Source of the DNA: SIG307 sp964609025
GTDB taxonomy: Bacteria > Bacillota > Clostridia > Lachnospirales > Lachnospiraceae
Reading direction: 5' to 3'
DNA: 64,000 nucleotides
Assembly: GCA_964609025.1 (NCBI GenBank)
Contig: CAZSQM010000011.1
Location: 23,915-87,914, forward strand
Program-made: the position numbers and the translations under genes
The notes under the pieces: generated by a model
What the model was told of the DNA's origin: nothing
The model's database searches: none
What the model saw: only the letters and a program-made list of their open reading frames with translations
Shown: piece by piece, positions 42,758 through 51,647 of the stretch
Numbering within the stretch: position 1 is the first letter of the stretch
Layout of the letters: every line of letters begins with the position of its first letter

Positions 42758-44392
42758 ATGTGGAGAAAAAGGACGGCGGGGAAGTGGTTACGTTATTTAG
42801 GAGTGGTTGGAGGAGCGATTGCATTTTGCGTCGGACTGATTGGCTGTTTGTGGAGGGCGTCCACCATAAAATATATCTGGCTCGGAGCATTGACGGCAGG
42901 CTTTGTCCTGCTGTTTATCTGGGCGGGGGAACAGGCGTTGTGGGTATTGCTGCGCTCGGGCAGAGAGGAACTGGTGCGCGCCGATATCCGGAGCCATACG
43001 AAAAAACGTCTTTTGGAGGCGGCAGCATCCTTTGAAGCACTCTCCGGAGCTTTTGACGGTACGGCAGAGGAGACGGCGGAAGGGTTTAGGAACTTTGCGG
43101 TAACTTTGCCGGAGGTGGTCTGCGCGGATTGCAGCCGTTCCGGGGAATGCTGGGGAGAACGTCTGGAGGAAAGCTGTGCGGCGGCATATTCCATGTATGA
43201 GGCGGCGATTGGGGGCTGTGTGCCGAACTATGCGGAGGTGGAATACCGCTTCGGCGGCTGCCTTCACGCCGACAGAATTACGGAAGAATACGCAATGCTG
43301 CCGTTAAAGGAACAGGCGGAGCAGCTGGTGCGCCGCCGGACCGAGGAAGGGCGCGCTGCCGTGGTAACACAGCTCCGGGCCGTTTCGGATATGCTAAAGG
43401 AGTATTCGGAAGAATTGTATGAAACGACTTTGGGGGACGGACAGGCAGAGGAACAGTTAGCGGCGGAGCTGCGCCGCATCGGAATTTTTGCGGAGCAGAT
43501 TGCGGTCATGAAGCGCAGGGGGCGCGGACTACGGATAAGGATGCAGGCGTATTGCAAAAGCGGACAGAGTATACCGGTGCGGCGTGCCGCACAGCGTCTG
43601 GGGACATTATTCGGGTGTCCGCTTGTGACCGGCGGCGAATCGGAGCGATTTTTCGGAGAAACGCCCGGAGAGTTTACCTTTGAAGAGGAACCGGGGTATC
43701 TGGTGCTGACGGGCGTTGCCAGAGCCGCAAAATATGAGGAGGTGCTTTCCGGGGACAGCTTTTCCTTTCTCTATCCCGAGAGCGGAGAAACGGTACTGCT
43801 TCTGTCGGACGGAATGGGAAGCGGCGAACAGGCAAGCCGGGACAGCGAAGCGGTGATTGGGCTGTTGGAGCAGCTTCTTTCGGCGGGCTTTGATGAAAAA
43901 ACAGCCATACGTCTGATGAACTCGGTTCTTTTGCTCAGAACGGAGGGAAAGAGCTATTCTACGGTCGATATCAGCGTCATCAATCCGTATGCGGGGACGT
44001 GCGAATTTATTAAGCTTGGCGCGGCGGGAACATTTATCAAGCGGGAGGACTGGATTGAAAGCGTAGCGTCGGAAACGCTTCCGGCAGGGATGTTCGGGGA
44101 AGCGGATTATGACACGAAGGAGAAGAAGCTGTATGACGGGGATTATGTTATTATGATGAGCGACGGTGTGCCGGAAGCGCTCGGAGAGCATATGGAGGAG
44201 GTACTGTTCCTTGCCGGGAAGAAAAAAACGGACCGGACGCCGCAGTGCGTGGCAGGAGAGATATTAAAGGCGGCGCTGGAGCTGTGTGAATATAAACCGA
44301 AGGATGATATGACGGTGTTGGTGGCGGAGCTTGTGAAAAAACAGCCGCCGTATTATCTGAACGCTTTGTCGGGGGTGCCGGTACACGGATAA
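42758..44392 (+). CDS. spoIIE: SpoIIE-like stage II sporulation phosphatase, short form
   Basis: A 544-residue protein with two membrane helices (about residues 10-31 and 34-57), a central regulatory region with several cysteines (CADCSRSGECWG, about residues 125-137) and a C-terminal PP2C-type phosphatase domain (about 330-535). The metal site is visible in LLLSDGMGSGEQASRDSEAV and VIMMSDGVPEAL. In B. subtilis SpoIIE (827 residues, ten helices) it dephosphorylates SpoIIAA to activate SigF. The shorter membrane part is unusual. Position between divIC and tilS matches B. subtilis. An ATG at 42758 with only a weak ribosome site is the first possible start after the terminator. Confidence 0.85.
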   Translation: MWRKRTAGKWLRYLGVVGGAIAFCVGLIGCLWRASTIKYIWLGALTAGFVLLFIWAGEQALWVLLRSGREELVRADIRSHTKKRLLEAAASFEALSGAFDGTAEETAEGFRNFAVTLPEVVCADCSRSGECWGERLEESCAAAYSMYEAAIGGCVPNYAEVEYRFGGCLHADRITEEYAMLPLKEQAEQLVRRRTEEGRAAVVTQLRAVSDMLKEYSEELYETTLGDGQAEEQLAAELRRIGIFAEQIAVMKRRGRGLRIRMQAYCKSGQSIPVRRAAQRLGTLFGCPLVTGGESERFFGETPGEFTFEEEPGYLVLTGVARAAKYEEVLSGDSFSFLYPESGETVLLLSDGMGSGEQASRDSEAVIGLLEQLLSAGFDEKTAIRLMNSVLLLRTEGKSYSTVDISVINPYAGTCEFIKLGAAGTFIKREDWIESVASETLPAGMFGEADYDTKEKKLYDGDYVIMMSDGVPEALGEHMEEVLFLAGKKKTDRTPQCVAGEILKAALELCEYKPKDDMTVLVAELVKKQPPYYLNALSGVPVHG

Positions 44393-44408
44393 CGAAACGA
44401 AGGGATAC

Positions 44409-44437
44409 TTGCCTTTTTTTGACGGGTGGTGTAGAAT
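44409..44437 (+). promoter_or_regulatory. SigA promoter of tilS-hpt
   Basis: TTGCCT and TAGAAT are spaced by 17 bases, 36 bases before tilS. Confidence 0.65.
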
Positions 44438-44473
44438 AAGCAGAGAAGGAACAGGAAGTACCGGAGGAATGGA

Positions 44474-45877
44474 ATGCAGGAAACGTTGGTAAAGAAAGCG
44501 GAGCGGTTGATAAGGGAGCAAAAGCTCATCGAAGCAGGGGAGCGCGTGCTGGTGGGATTGTCCGGCGGCGCGGACTCCGTATGCCTTACGGCGGTTTTAC
44601 GGGAACTTTCCGCTACCCTCTCCATTGAGCTTGGGGCATTTCATGTCAATCACGGCATCCGCGGAAAAGAAGCAGATGCGGACGAGGCATTTTCCAGGGG
44701 ATTTTGCGAAAGACTGGGCATTGATTTTTTCGCGGTGCATGAGGATGTGCCGCGGTATGCAGAAGAACACCGTATCGGCACGGAGGAAGCGGGGCGGCAG
44801 CTTCGTTACCGGGCAGCCGAGCGGATTGCGCAGGAGCAGGGATATGATAAAATCGCTCTGGCGCACCAACAGAACGATGTGGCGGAAACCTTTCTGTTTC
44901 ATTTGTTCCGGGGCAGTTCCGTTGGGGGACTTTCCTCCATACCCGCAAAGCGGGGCAATATTATCAGGCCGCTGCTTACCTGCGGCAGGGAAGAGATTGA
45001 AGCGTATTTAGAGGAAAAGGGCCTGCCCTTTTGCACTGACGCGACCAATGCGGAAACGGAGTATACAAGGAATAAAATCAGGCATCGTATTCTTGCCTAT
45101 GCCAAAGAGAATGTAAACGGAGGGTCTGTCGGCCATATTGCGGAGGCGGCAGCGGAGCTTGGCGCGTTAAATGAATATTTGGTTGCGGAGGCAAAGGAGC
45201 TTTACGGACAGGCCATAGAAATTCCGAACGGAGTGCAGCTTTCCGTTTCGGCGCTGGAACAAAAGCACCGGGTTTTGCAGGAGAAAGCAATTTACATGCT
45301 GTTGGTAAGGGTGGCGGGAAGCGCAAAGGATTTTACAAGAGAGCATATCGAAGCGGTAAGAGCGCTGTGCTTTTTGCAGAGCGGAAAGCAGGTTTCGCTG
45401 CCCTATGGCCTGACTGCCGGACGGAATTTTGACCGGCTCTATATAAAAAGAGCAGAGTGCGGGGAAACTCCGGCGGAGGAAAAAGAATGTCTTGTGCGGA
45501 TTCCCGGAGAGTATTCCGTCGGGAACGCGGGGGAAACGATGACGTTTCGCTGCTTTTCTTATAAAAAAAATGAAGAAATACCAAAAAATGAGTATACGAA
45601 ATGGTTTGATTATGATAAAATAAAGGGTGCGCTACGTCTTCGAAGTCGCAAAGAGGGTGACCGTATCGGAATGAGGCAGGGCAGCAAATCGGTGAAAGCC
45701 GTGCTGATAGAGAAGAAGATAGCGAGAGAAGAACGCGGAAGGCGGCTGCTGTTAGCGGACGATGAGCAGGTGCTCTGGGTGCCGGGGGTGCGTTCCTGTG
45801 ATAATTACCGGGTAGATGAGTTTACAAAGACAATTTTGGAAGTACGGATGAACGGAGGAAAAGGAAATGAAGGATGA
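44474..45877 (+). CDS. tilS: tRNA(Ile)-lysidine synthase
   Basis: A 467-residue enzyme that attaches lysine to C34 of the CAU-anticodon tRNA-Ile, changing its codon from AUG to AUA. The N-type PP-loop VGLSGGADSVCL lies near residue 29, followed by FHVNHGIRGKEADADE and the ALAHQQNDVAETFLF motif. The C-terminal substrate-binding domains contain LRLRSRKEGDRIG and VPGVRSCDNYRV. The gene is essential in most bacteria. It overlaps hpt by 11 bases. The order tilS-hpt-ftsH is conserved throughout the Firmicutes. Confidence 0.95.
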   Translation: MQETLVKKAERLIREQKLIEAGERVLVGLSGGADSVCLTAVLRELSATLSIELGAFHVNHGIRGKEADADEAFSRGFCERLGIDFFAVHEDVPRYAEEHRIGTEEAGRQLRYRAAERIAQEQGYDKIALAHQQNDVAETFLFHLFRGSSVGGLSSIPAKRGNIIRPLLTCGREEIEAYLEEKGLPFCTDATNAETEYTRNKIRHRILAYAKENVNGGSVGHIAEAAAELGALNEYLVAEAKELYGQAIEIPNGVQLSVSALEQKHRVLQEKAIYMLLVRVAGSAKDFTREHIEAVRALCFLQSGKQVSLPYGLTAGRNFDRLYIKRAECGETPAEEKECLVRIPGEYSVGNAGETMTFRCFSYKKNEEIPKNEYTKWFDYDKIKGALRLRSRKEGDRIGMRQGSKSVKAVLIEKKIAREERGRRLLLADDEQVLWVPGVRSCDNYRVDEFTKTILEVRMNGGKGNEG

Positions 45878-46388
45878 AGTGAAAGAACTGATTTCCGAAG
45901 CGGAAGTAACCGAAAGAATCCGCGAACTGGGAGAGCAGATCAGCAAAGACTATGCAGGCAAAGAACTTCATGTGATTTGTATATTAAAAGGCGGCGTATT
46001 TTTTATGTGCGAACTGGTAAAGCATATTGCCGTACCGGTAACGCATGATTTTATGTCGGTGTCCAGCTACGGCGACAAAACGGTAAGCTCCGGCAGAATC
46101 AAGATTATAAAGGATCTGGACGATTCCATCGAGGGAAAAGAAGTTCTGATTGTGGAGGATATTATTGATTCGGGACGGACGCTCCATCATCTGCTGCAGC
46201 TTCTTAGGGCAAGAAACCCGAAAAGTATCCGGCTTTGTACGCTTCTTGATAAGCCGGACCGCCGTGAGGTAGAGGTCCCGGTAGATTACGTCGGTTTTTC
46301 CATACCGGATTTGTTTGTGGTAGGCTACGGACTGGATTATGCCCAGCATTACCGCAATCTGCCGTATGTCGGCGTGGTGGAAGGATAG
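45867..46388 (+). CDS. hpt: Hypoxanthine phosphoribosyltransferase
   Basis: A 173-residue purine salvage enzyme that converts hypoxanthine (and usually guanine) with PRPP into the nucleotide. The PRPP loop is VLIVEDIIDSGRTLHHLL. The N-terminal catalytic loop is ICILKGGVFFMCEL and the base-binding end is VDYVGFSIPDLFVVGYGLDYAQHYRNLPYVG. Length is normal. It overlaps tilS and precedes ftsH by 48 bases. In B. subtilis TilS and HprT together activate ftsH expression, so the linkage may be regulatory. Confidence 0.96.
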   Translation: MKDEVKELISEAEVTERIRELGEQISKDYAGKELHVICILKGGVFFMCELVKHIAVPVTHDFMSVSSYGDKTVSSGRIKIIKDLDDSIEGKEVLIVEDIIDSGRTLHHLLQLLRARNPKSIRLCTLLDKPDRREVEVPVDYVGFSIPDLFVVGYGLDYAQHYRNLPYVGVVEG

Positions 46389-46436
46389 CCCCTGCGCAAA
46401 GCGGGTATTATGAAATAGGAAAGAGAGGATTTCATT

Positions 46437-48239
46437 TTGAAAAAATCCATGAGAGGTTTTGGGTTCTACATTGTCAGTATATTGTTGATTATTCTGCTTG
46501 CCACCTATATATCGGAGGCAATGCAGGATGGCGGCGAGAGATACGGCTTGAAGGATTATTATGAAGATTTGGAAGCCGGGCAGATTGCGGGTATTTCCAT
46601 TTACCCGAACGAGGAAACGCCGACGGGTAAGGTGCGTGCCGTGTTATTGGACGGCAACGTAAAGACGTTTTATGTGACGGATGTTGTGAACGCAGAGAGC
46701 GCGGCATTGGAAAAGGGAATCGAGGTTTATGTCAACGAGGTGACAAAACCGAATTGGTTCCTAACCGGCGTACTGCCGTATCTTCTGGGCTTCGGTGTTA
46801 TTTTCCTGATGTTTTCGTTTTTCACGAACCAGTCTTCGGGCGGCAATAATAAAATGATGAATTTCGGCAGGAGCCGCGCGCGGGTGACCGTGAACGGGAC
46901 GACTACCTTTAAGGATGTGGCGGGGCTGATTGAGGAGAAGGAGGAGCTGCGGGAAATCGTTGACTTCCTTTCCGACCCTGCAAAGTTTACCAAGGTAGGC
47001 GCGCGTATTCCGAAGGGCGTTCTGTTGGAGGGACCTCCGGGAACCGGTAAAACGCTTCTTGCAAAGGCAGTTGCCGGAGAAGCAAAGGTGCCGTTTTTCT
47101 CCATTTCCGGTTCGGACTTCGTAGAAATGTTTGTCGGCGTGGGTGCTTCCCGTGTGCGTGATTTGTTTGCGGAAGCAAAGAAAAATGCTCCTTGTATTAT
47201 TTTTATTGATGAGATTGATGCGGTTGCCAGAAGACGCGGTACCGGTATGGGCGGCGGACATGACGAGCGCGAGCAGACGTTAAACCAGATGCTGGTCGAG
47301 ATGGACGGCTTCGGCGTAAACGAGGGAATTATCGTGATGGCGGCGACCAACCGTGTGGATATTTTAGACCCGGCGATTCTGCGTCCGGGACGCTTTGACA
47401 GAAAGGTGCTGGTGGGCAGACCGGATGTGCGCGGCAGAGAGGAAATTTTAAGGGTGCATGCAAAGGGCAAGCCGTTAGCGGAAGATGTAGATTTGGCGCA
47501 GCTTGCACAGACGACGGCGGGACTTACCGGCGCGGATTTGGAAAACCTGTTAAACGAGGCGGCAATCAGCGCAGCAAAGGACGGAAGAAGTTTTATTGTA
47601 GAAGAAGATGTGAAGAAGTCCTTTATTAAAGTGGGAATCGGTACGGAGAAAAAGAGCCGTATTATTTCCGAGAAGGAGAAGCGGATTACGGCATACCACG
47701 AGGCGGGCCACGCGATTTTATTCCATGTGCTGCCGGATGTCGGCCCTGTCTATGCAGTGTCCGTGATTCCGACCGGCAACGGCGCGGCAGGTTATACAAT
47801 GCCGCTTCCGGAGCGTGATGAGATGTTTATGACAAAGGGCAGAATGCGTCAGGATATCATAGTGAGTCTTGGCGGAAGAATTGCGGAAGAACTGATTCTT
47901 GACGATATTACCACCGGCGCTTCGCAGGATATCAAGCATGCCACCGCGGTAGCAAGAAGCATGGTAACGCGTTACGGATTTTCCGGTGAAATCGGTATGG
48001 TAAATTATGAAAACGACGATGACGAGGTATTTATCGGCCGGGATTTGGCGCATACACGTTCTTACAGCGAGAATGTGGCAAATTCCATCGACGCCGAAGT
48101 GCGGCATATCATTGACGAGTGTTACGAGGAAGCAAAGAAACTGCTCAAGGAATATGAGAATGTATTGCATTCCTGCGCGGCGCTTTTGATTGAGAAGGAA
48201 CGTATCGGCAGAGAGGAATTCGAGGCATTATTTGCGTAG
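46437..48239 (+). CDS. ftsH: ATP-dependent zinc metalloprotease FtsH
   Basis: A 600-residue membrane AAA+ protease. Two helices (about residues 8-23 and 103-122) flank an extracytoplasmic domain. The AAA module has Walker A GPPGTGKT from residue 199, Walker B CIIFIDEID and the second region of homology ending RPGRFDRK. The zinc protease site is HEAGH from H421, with the third ligand further on in the DDITTGASQDI region. It degrades misfolded membrane proteins and regulators. The TTG start (46437) is supported by AAGAGAGG; an in-frame ATG lies 12 bases later. HflK/HflC homologues encoded at 18754-20615 probably modulate it. Confidence 0.96.
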   Translation: MKKSMRGFGFYIVSILLIILLATYISEAMQDGGERYGLKDYYEDLEAGQIAGISIYPNEETPTGKVRAVLLDGNVKTFYVTDVVNAESAALEKGIEVYVNEVTKPNWFLTGVLPYLLGFGVIFLMFSFFTNQSSGGNNKMMNFGRSRARVTVNGTTTFKDVAGLIEEKEELREIVDFLSDPAKFTKVGARIPKGVLLEGPPGTGKTLLAKAVAGEAKVPFFSISGSDFVEMFVGVGASRVRDLFAEAKKNAPCIIFIDEIDAVARRRGTGMGGGHDEREQTLNQMLVEMDGFGVNEGIIVMAATNRVDILDPAILRPGRFDRKVLVGRPDVRGREEILRVHAKGKPLAEDVDLAQLAQTTAGLTGADLENLLNEAAISAAKDGRSFIVEEDVKKSFIKVGIGTEKKSRIISEKEKRITAYHEAGHAILFHVLPDVGPVYAVSVIPTGNGAAGYTMPLPERDEMFMTKGRMRQDIIVSLGGRIAEELILDDITTGASQDIKHATAVARSMVTRYGFSGEIGMVNYENDDDEVFIGRDLAHTRSYSENVANSIDAEVRHIIDECYEEAKKLLKEYENVLHSCAALLIEKERIGREEFEALFA

Positions 48240-48382
48240 GTCAAAAACGAAAGCGGTTTGACGGGCTTTTTTGGACAGTTTTATGTGATTTATGGGAGCA
48301 TAAATATAGCTATACGGCAAATACTACAAAAAAAAATTAAAAAAGGGGAAATGTTTGTGCACACTTCCGGCGGAGGAGATGC

Positions 48383-48489
48383 TATAATAACACTCGTAAA
48401 CCCCAATACATTATATAGTTTTTGCTACACCCCATAAGTAACAAAATACCTTCTCCGAAAAGCCCGATGACGATGTCATCGGGCTTTTC
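48383..48489 (+). ncRNA. Possible short RNA or attenuated leader between ftsH and the GH13 gene
   Basis: TATAAT at 48383-48388 (without a good -35) is followed by about 65 A/T-rich bases with CCCC patches, then a perfect 15-bp terminator hairpin at 48457-48489. No ORF or clear riboswitch is seen. It may be a small RNA or the leader of the GH13 gene. The rest of the 279-bp gap has nothing I can name. Confidence 0.3.
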
Positions 48490-48492
48490 ACC
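48457..48492 (+). terminator. Perfect 15-bp hairpin before the GH13 gene
   Basis: GAAAAGCCCGATGAC and GTCATCGGGCTTTTC around a GAT loop. It is followed by few T on the + strand beyond the stem's own TTTT. Confidence 0.75.
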
Positions 48493-48518
48493 TTATCATA
48501 GTTTTTAGTGAGGCGGTT

Positions 48519-50561
48519 ATGAACAAAGCGATAAGAGCATTATTCGCAGACGGTACAGATGAATACAGAACTCCGACAGAGCCTGCGGCGGGAGATACCG
48601 TAAGGCTTCGTTTCCGTGCGGCAAAGGACAGCGTTACGGAAGCGTTTGTTTGTATCGGCGGAGAGAGCATCGGCTTGTCTTTGGAGCGGGAGAAGGGCTG
48701 TTTTGTTTACTATGCTGCGGAATATGTACTGGGGGAGGCTCCGGTGACGTACTATTTTGAAGTACATCTCGGAGAAGAAATCTGGTATTATGACCGGAGA
48801 GGCGCGGTGCGGGACCGGAAAGAGGAGTATGCGTTCCGGATGACGCCGGGCTTTACTGTGCCGGACTGGGCAAAGGGCGCGGTGATGTACCAGATATTTA
48901 CCGACCGCTTCTGTAACGGAACGGTGACGAACGATGTAAAGGATAGAGAATACTGCTATATTGAAAAGCCGGTACAGGCGGTGTCCGACTGGGACAGGCC
49001 TCCGCAGACGATGGATGTCAGGGATTTTTACGGCGGTGATTTGCAGGGCGTCTGGAAAAAGCTGGATTATTTACAGGAGCTGGGCGTGGAAGTCATTTAT
49101 TTCAATCCGCTGTTTGTTTCGCCGTCCAATCATAAATATGACAGTCAGGACTATGACTATATCGACCCTCATTATGCCGTGCTTCTGCGCGACGAGGGAG
49201 AGTGCCTTTCCGAGGGGGATAGGGACAATTCCCATGCAACAAAGTATATCAGCCGCGTCAGTATGCGGGAGAATTTAGATACGAGCAATGCGTATTTTGC
49301 GGCGCTGGTGCAGGAAATCCATCGGCGCGGGATGCGAGTGATTCTGGACGGTGTGTTTAATCATTGCGGCTCCTTCCATAAATGGCTCGACAGGGAGCGG
49401 ATTTACGAGAACGCTCCGGGCTATGCAAAGGGGGCCTATGTTTCGGAAAACAGCCCTTACCGCAAGTTCTTTGAGTTTACAAACGAGGCGTGGCCGTATA
49501 ACTCCAACTACGTCGGCTGGTGGGGGCATGCTACCCTTCCGAAGCTGAACTATGAAGCATCGGAGGAACTGTGTGCCTATATCCTGAACGTGGCGAAAAA
49601 GTGGATTGCGCCGCCGTATCATGTAGACGGCTGGCGGTTAGACGTGGCGGCGGACCTCGGGCATTCCGAGGAGTTTAACCATTTGTTCTGGCAGCGTTTC
49701 CGAAAGAGCGTAAAAGAGGAGAATCCGGAGGCGCTGATTCTGGCGGAGCATTACGGAAGCGCAAGAGCTTGGCTGAACGGAAACGAGTGGGATTCGGTGA
49801 TGAATTACGACGCCTTTATGGAACCGCTTACCTGGTTCTTTACCGGAATGGAAAAGCACAGTGACGCATACCGGGGCGATTTGGTCGGGAATGCGGAGGC
49901 GTTTGCCGACGCCATGACGCACCATATGGCGCAGTTCCAGACAGGTTCGTTACAGGCGGCAATGAATGAGCTGTCAAACCATGACCATTCGCGCTTTTTA
50001 ACGCGGACAAACGGGAAGGTGGGGCGTTTGGAGAGCCTTGGCTCTGCGGCGGCGTCCGAGGGCGTGCGGCGCTCTCTGTTTATGGCGGCGGTTGCCGTAC
50101 AGATGACATGGGTCGGCTCCCCGACGGTTTATTACGGAGATGAGGCGGGCGTCTGCGGTTTTACGGACCCGGATAACCGACGTACCTATCCGTGGGGACA
50201 TGAGGATAAGGAATTGATTCGGCTGCATAAGGAACTGATTCGGATTCACCGCTCCTACCCGGCGCTGCGGACCGGTTCTTTAAAGCTGTTACATCTGGAG
50301 CAGGATGTGATTTCTTACGGACGTTTTAATGCGCAGGACAGCATTATTGTGGCGGTGAATCGCGGAGAGCAGGAAAAACGGGTAGAAATACCGGTATGGG
50401 AAACCGGAATTTTGGGAAACGCACCGCTGGTATCGCTGTTTTCTTCGGGGCAGGAAGGCTTTTCGTGCGAGGCGGTAATTACGGAAGCGCGTGAGGGCAG
50501 TCTTGTGGTTGTGCTGCCGCCGGAGAGCTCGATGATTTGGAAGAATCTTCTGCCGATTTAA
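48519..50561 (+). CDS. GH13 alpha-glycosidase, neopullulanase/cyclomaltodextrinase-like
   Basis: A 680-residue enzyme acting on alpha-glucans. An N-terminal beta domain (about residues 1-120) typical of GH13 subfamily 20 is followed by a TIM barrel. The conserved regions are DGVFNHCG, GWRLDVAAD with the nucleophile aspartate, LILAEHYG with the acid/base glutamate, and ELSNHDHSRFLT with the third acid. A C-terminal beta domain closes the protein. No signal peptide is present, so it acts on imported maltodextrins or cyclodextrins in the cytoplasm. It probably hydrolyses short maltodextrins to maltose or glucose. It stands alone. Confidence 0.9.
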   Translation: MNKAIRALFADGTDEYRTPTEPAAGDTVRLRFRAAKDSVTEAFVCIGGESIGLSLEREKGCFVYYAAEYVLGEAPVTYYFEVHLGEEIWYYDRRGAVRDRKEEYAFRMTPGFTVPDWAKGAVMYQIFTDRFCNGTVTNDVKDREYCYIEKPVQAVSDWDRPPQTMDVRDFYGGDLQGVWKKLDYLQELGVEVIYFNPLFVSPSNHKYDSQDYDYIDPHYAVLLRDEGECLSEGDRDNSHATKYISRVSMRENLDTSNAYFAALVQEIHRRGMRVILDGVFNHCGSFHKWLDRERIYENAPGYAKGAYVSENSPYRKFFEFTNEAWPYNSNYVGWWGHATLPKLNYEASEELCAYILNVAKKWIAPPYHVDGWRLDVAADLGHSEEFNHLFWQRFRKSVKEENPEALILAEHYGSARAWLNGNEWDSVMNYDAFMEPLTWFFTGMEKHSDAYRGDLVGNAEAFADAMTHHMAQFQTGSLQAAMNELSNHDHSRFLTRTNGKVGRLESLGSAAASEGVRRSLFMAAVAVQMTWVGSPTVYYGDEAGVCGFTDPDNRRTYPWGHEDKELIRLHKELIRIHRSYPALRTGSLKLLHLEQDVISYGRFNAQDSIIVAVNRGEQEKRVEIPVWETGILGNAPLVSLFSSGQEGFSCEAVITEAREGSLVVVLPPESSMIWKNLLPI

Positions 50562-50564
50562 GAC

Positions 50565-50597
50565 AAAAATGAGCCGCCCCGAAAGGCCGGAGCGGCT
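50565..50597 (-). terminator. Terminator of the small minus-strand membrane protein gene
   Basis: On the minus strand, AGCCGC pairs with GCGGCT and the stem is followed by CATTTTTG. It lies between convergent genes and could also act on the GH13 transcript. Confidence 0.72.
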
Positions 50598-50613
50598 GTC
50601 TTGGACTCTGTTA

Positions 50614-50850
50614 CTATTTTGCGTTATTCTTTAAGAATCCGAGAATGGAAAGAATAATGCCAACCAGGCAAAGGATACCGATTAAAGTGGTAATGATACC
50701 GAGTACCCAGCCGATTACCGGAATCCAGCTAAGTAAGCCTGTTACAACACCTAAAACAGCCGGAACAATGATAAAAATCAAAAGGGAAATGATTAAGTCC
50801 TTTACTGTTTTTACGGAATTGAATTTGTTTAAAATGTCCTTTACGTTCAT
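50614..50850 (-). CDS. Small membrane protein of unknown function
   Basis: A 78-residue protein on the minus strand. A short polar N-terminus (NVKDILNKFNSVKTVKD) precedes two membrane helices at about residues 19-40 and 45-75, both rich in Ile, Leu, Gly and Val. I do not recognise a characterised family. The ATG at 50850 has an AAAGGAGG ribosome site, and TATAAT lies upstream on the minus strand (50889-50884). A longer open frame that runs through nth is spurious. Its gene is divergent from nth. Confidence 0.75.
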   Translation of the reverse strand: MNVKDILNKFNSVKTVKDLIISLLIFIIVPAVLGVVTGLLSWIPVIGWVLGIITTLIGILCLVGIILSILGFLKNNAK

Positions 50851-50948
50851 TTTGTAAATCCTCCTTTCGCTTATGTTATCTGTATTATAGCAGATTATGC
50901 CGAAAAAGGAAAGAACAGTTTCGGGATTTACGCAGGAAAGGAGTGCAA

Positions 50949-51644
50949 ATGGCAGAGAAACAACCAAAAAAGCGAACGGAAAAGAAACGAAGCAGGGAGC
51001 AGGAACGTGCTCATGCGCTTCGCATTCTGGAATTACTGGACCGGGAGTATACAACGGAATACCGGTGCTATTTAAACCATGAGAACGCATGGCAGCTTTT
51101 GTTTGCCACGATATTAAGCGCCCAGTGTACCGACGCGCGTGTAAATCTGGTGACGGCGGACCTGTTTCGGAAGTACGGCAGCGTAGCGGCGTTTGCAAAC
51201 GCGGATTTAAAGGAACTGGAGGAGGATATCCGGCCGACCGGCTTTTTTCATAACAAGGCAAAGAATCTAATCGGCTGCGCCAAAATGCTGGTAGAAAAAT
51301 ACGGCGGCGAGGTGCCGGATTCTTTGGAAGCTCTGGTAGAACTGCCGGGCGTGGGGCGAAAAACAGCAAACGTAATCCGGGGCAATATTTACCGCCAGCC
51401 GAGTATTGTGGTAGATACGCATGTAAAGCGGATTTCACAAAAGCTTGGCTTTACAAAAAGCGATGACCCGGAAAAGATAGAGTTTGAGCTGATGGAGCTA
51501 CTGCCGGAGGATCACTGGATTTTGTATAATATTCACATAATACAGCTGGGGCGTACCATATGCACGGCGCGTTCCCCAAAGTGCGCCGAATGTTTTTTAC
51601 GGGAGGAGTGCCCGTCCTGTATGGCAGAGAAGAAAGGAAAGTAG
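50949..51644 (+). CDS. nth: Endonuclease III
   Basis: A 231-residue base-excision repair glycosylase/AP lyase that removes oxidised pyrimidines. The helix-hairpin-helix ELPGVGRKTANVI contains the catalytic lysine, and VVDTHVKRIS contains the catalytic aspartate. The C-terminal [4Fe-4S] motif is CTARSPKCAECFLREECPSC-type with spacing C-x6-C-x2-C-x5-C. The N-terminus has about 20 extra basic residues. ATG 50949 is preferred over GTG 50943 because it is better spaced from AAAGGAG. The gene ends 3 bases before the exonuclease gene. Confidence 0.95.
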   Translation: MAEKQPKKRTEKKRSREQERAHALRILELLDREYTTEYRCYLNHENAWQLLFATILSAQCTDARVNLVTADLFRKYGSVAAFANADLKELEEDIRPTGFFHNKAKNLIGCAKMLVEKYGGEVPDSLEALVELPGVGRKTANVIRGNIYRQPSIVVDTHVKRISQKLGFTKSDDPEKIEFELMELLPEDHWILYNIHIIQLGRTICTARSPKCAECFLREECPSCMAEKKGK

Positions 51645-51647
51645 AGG

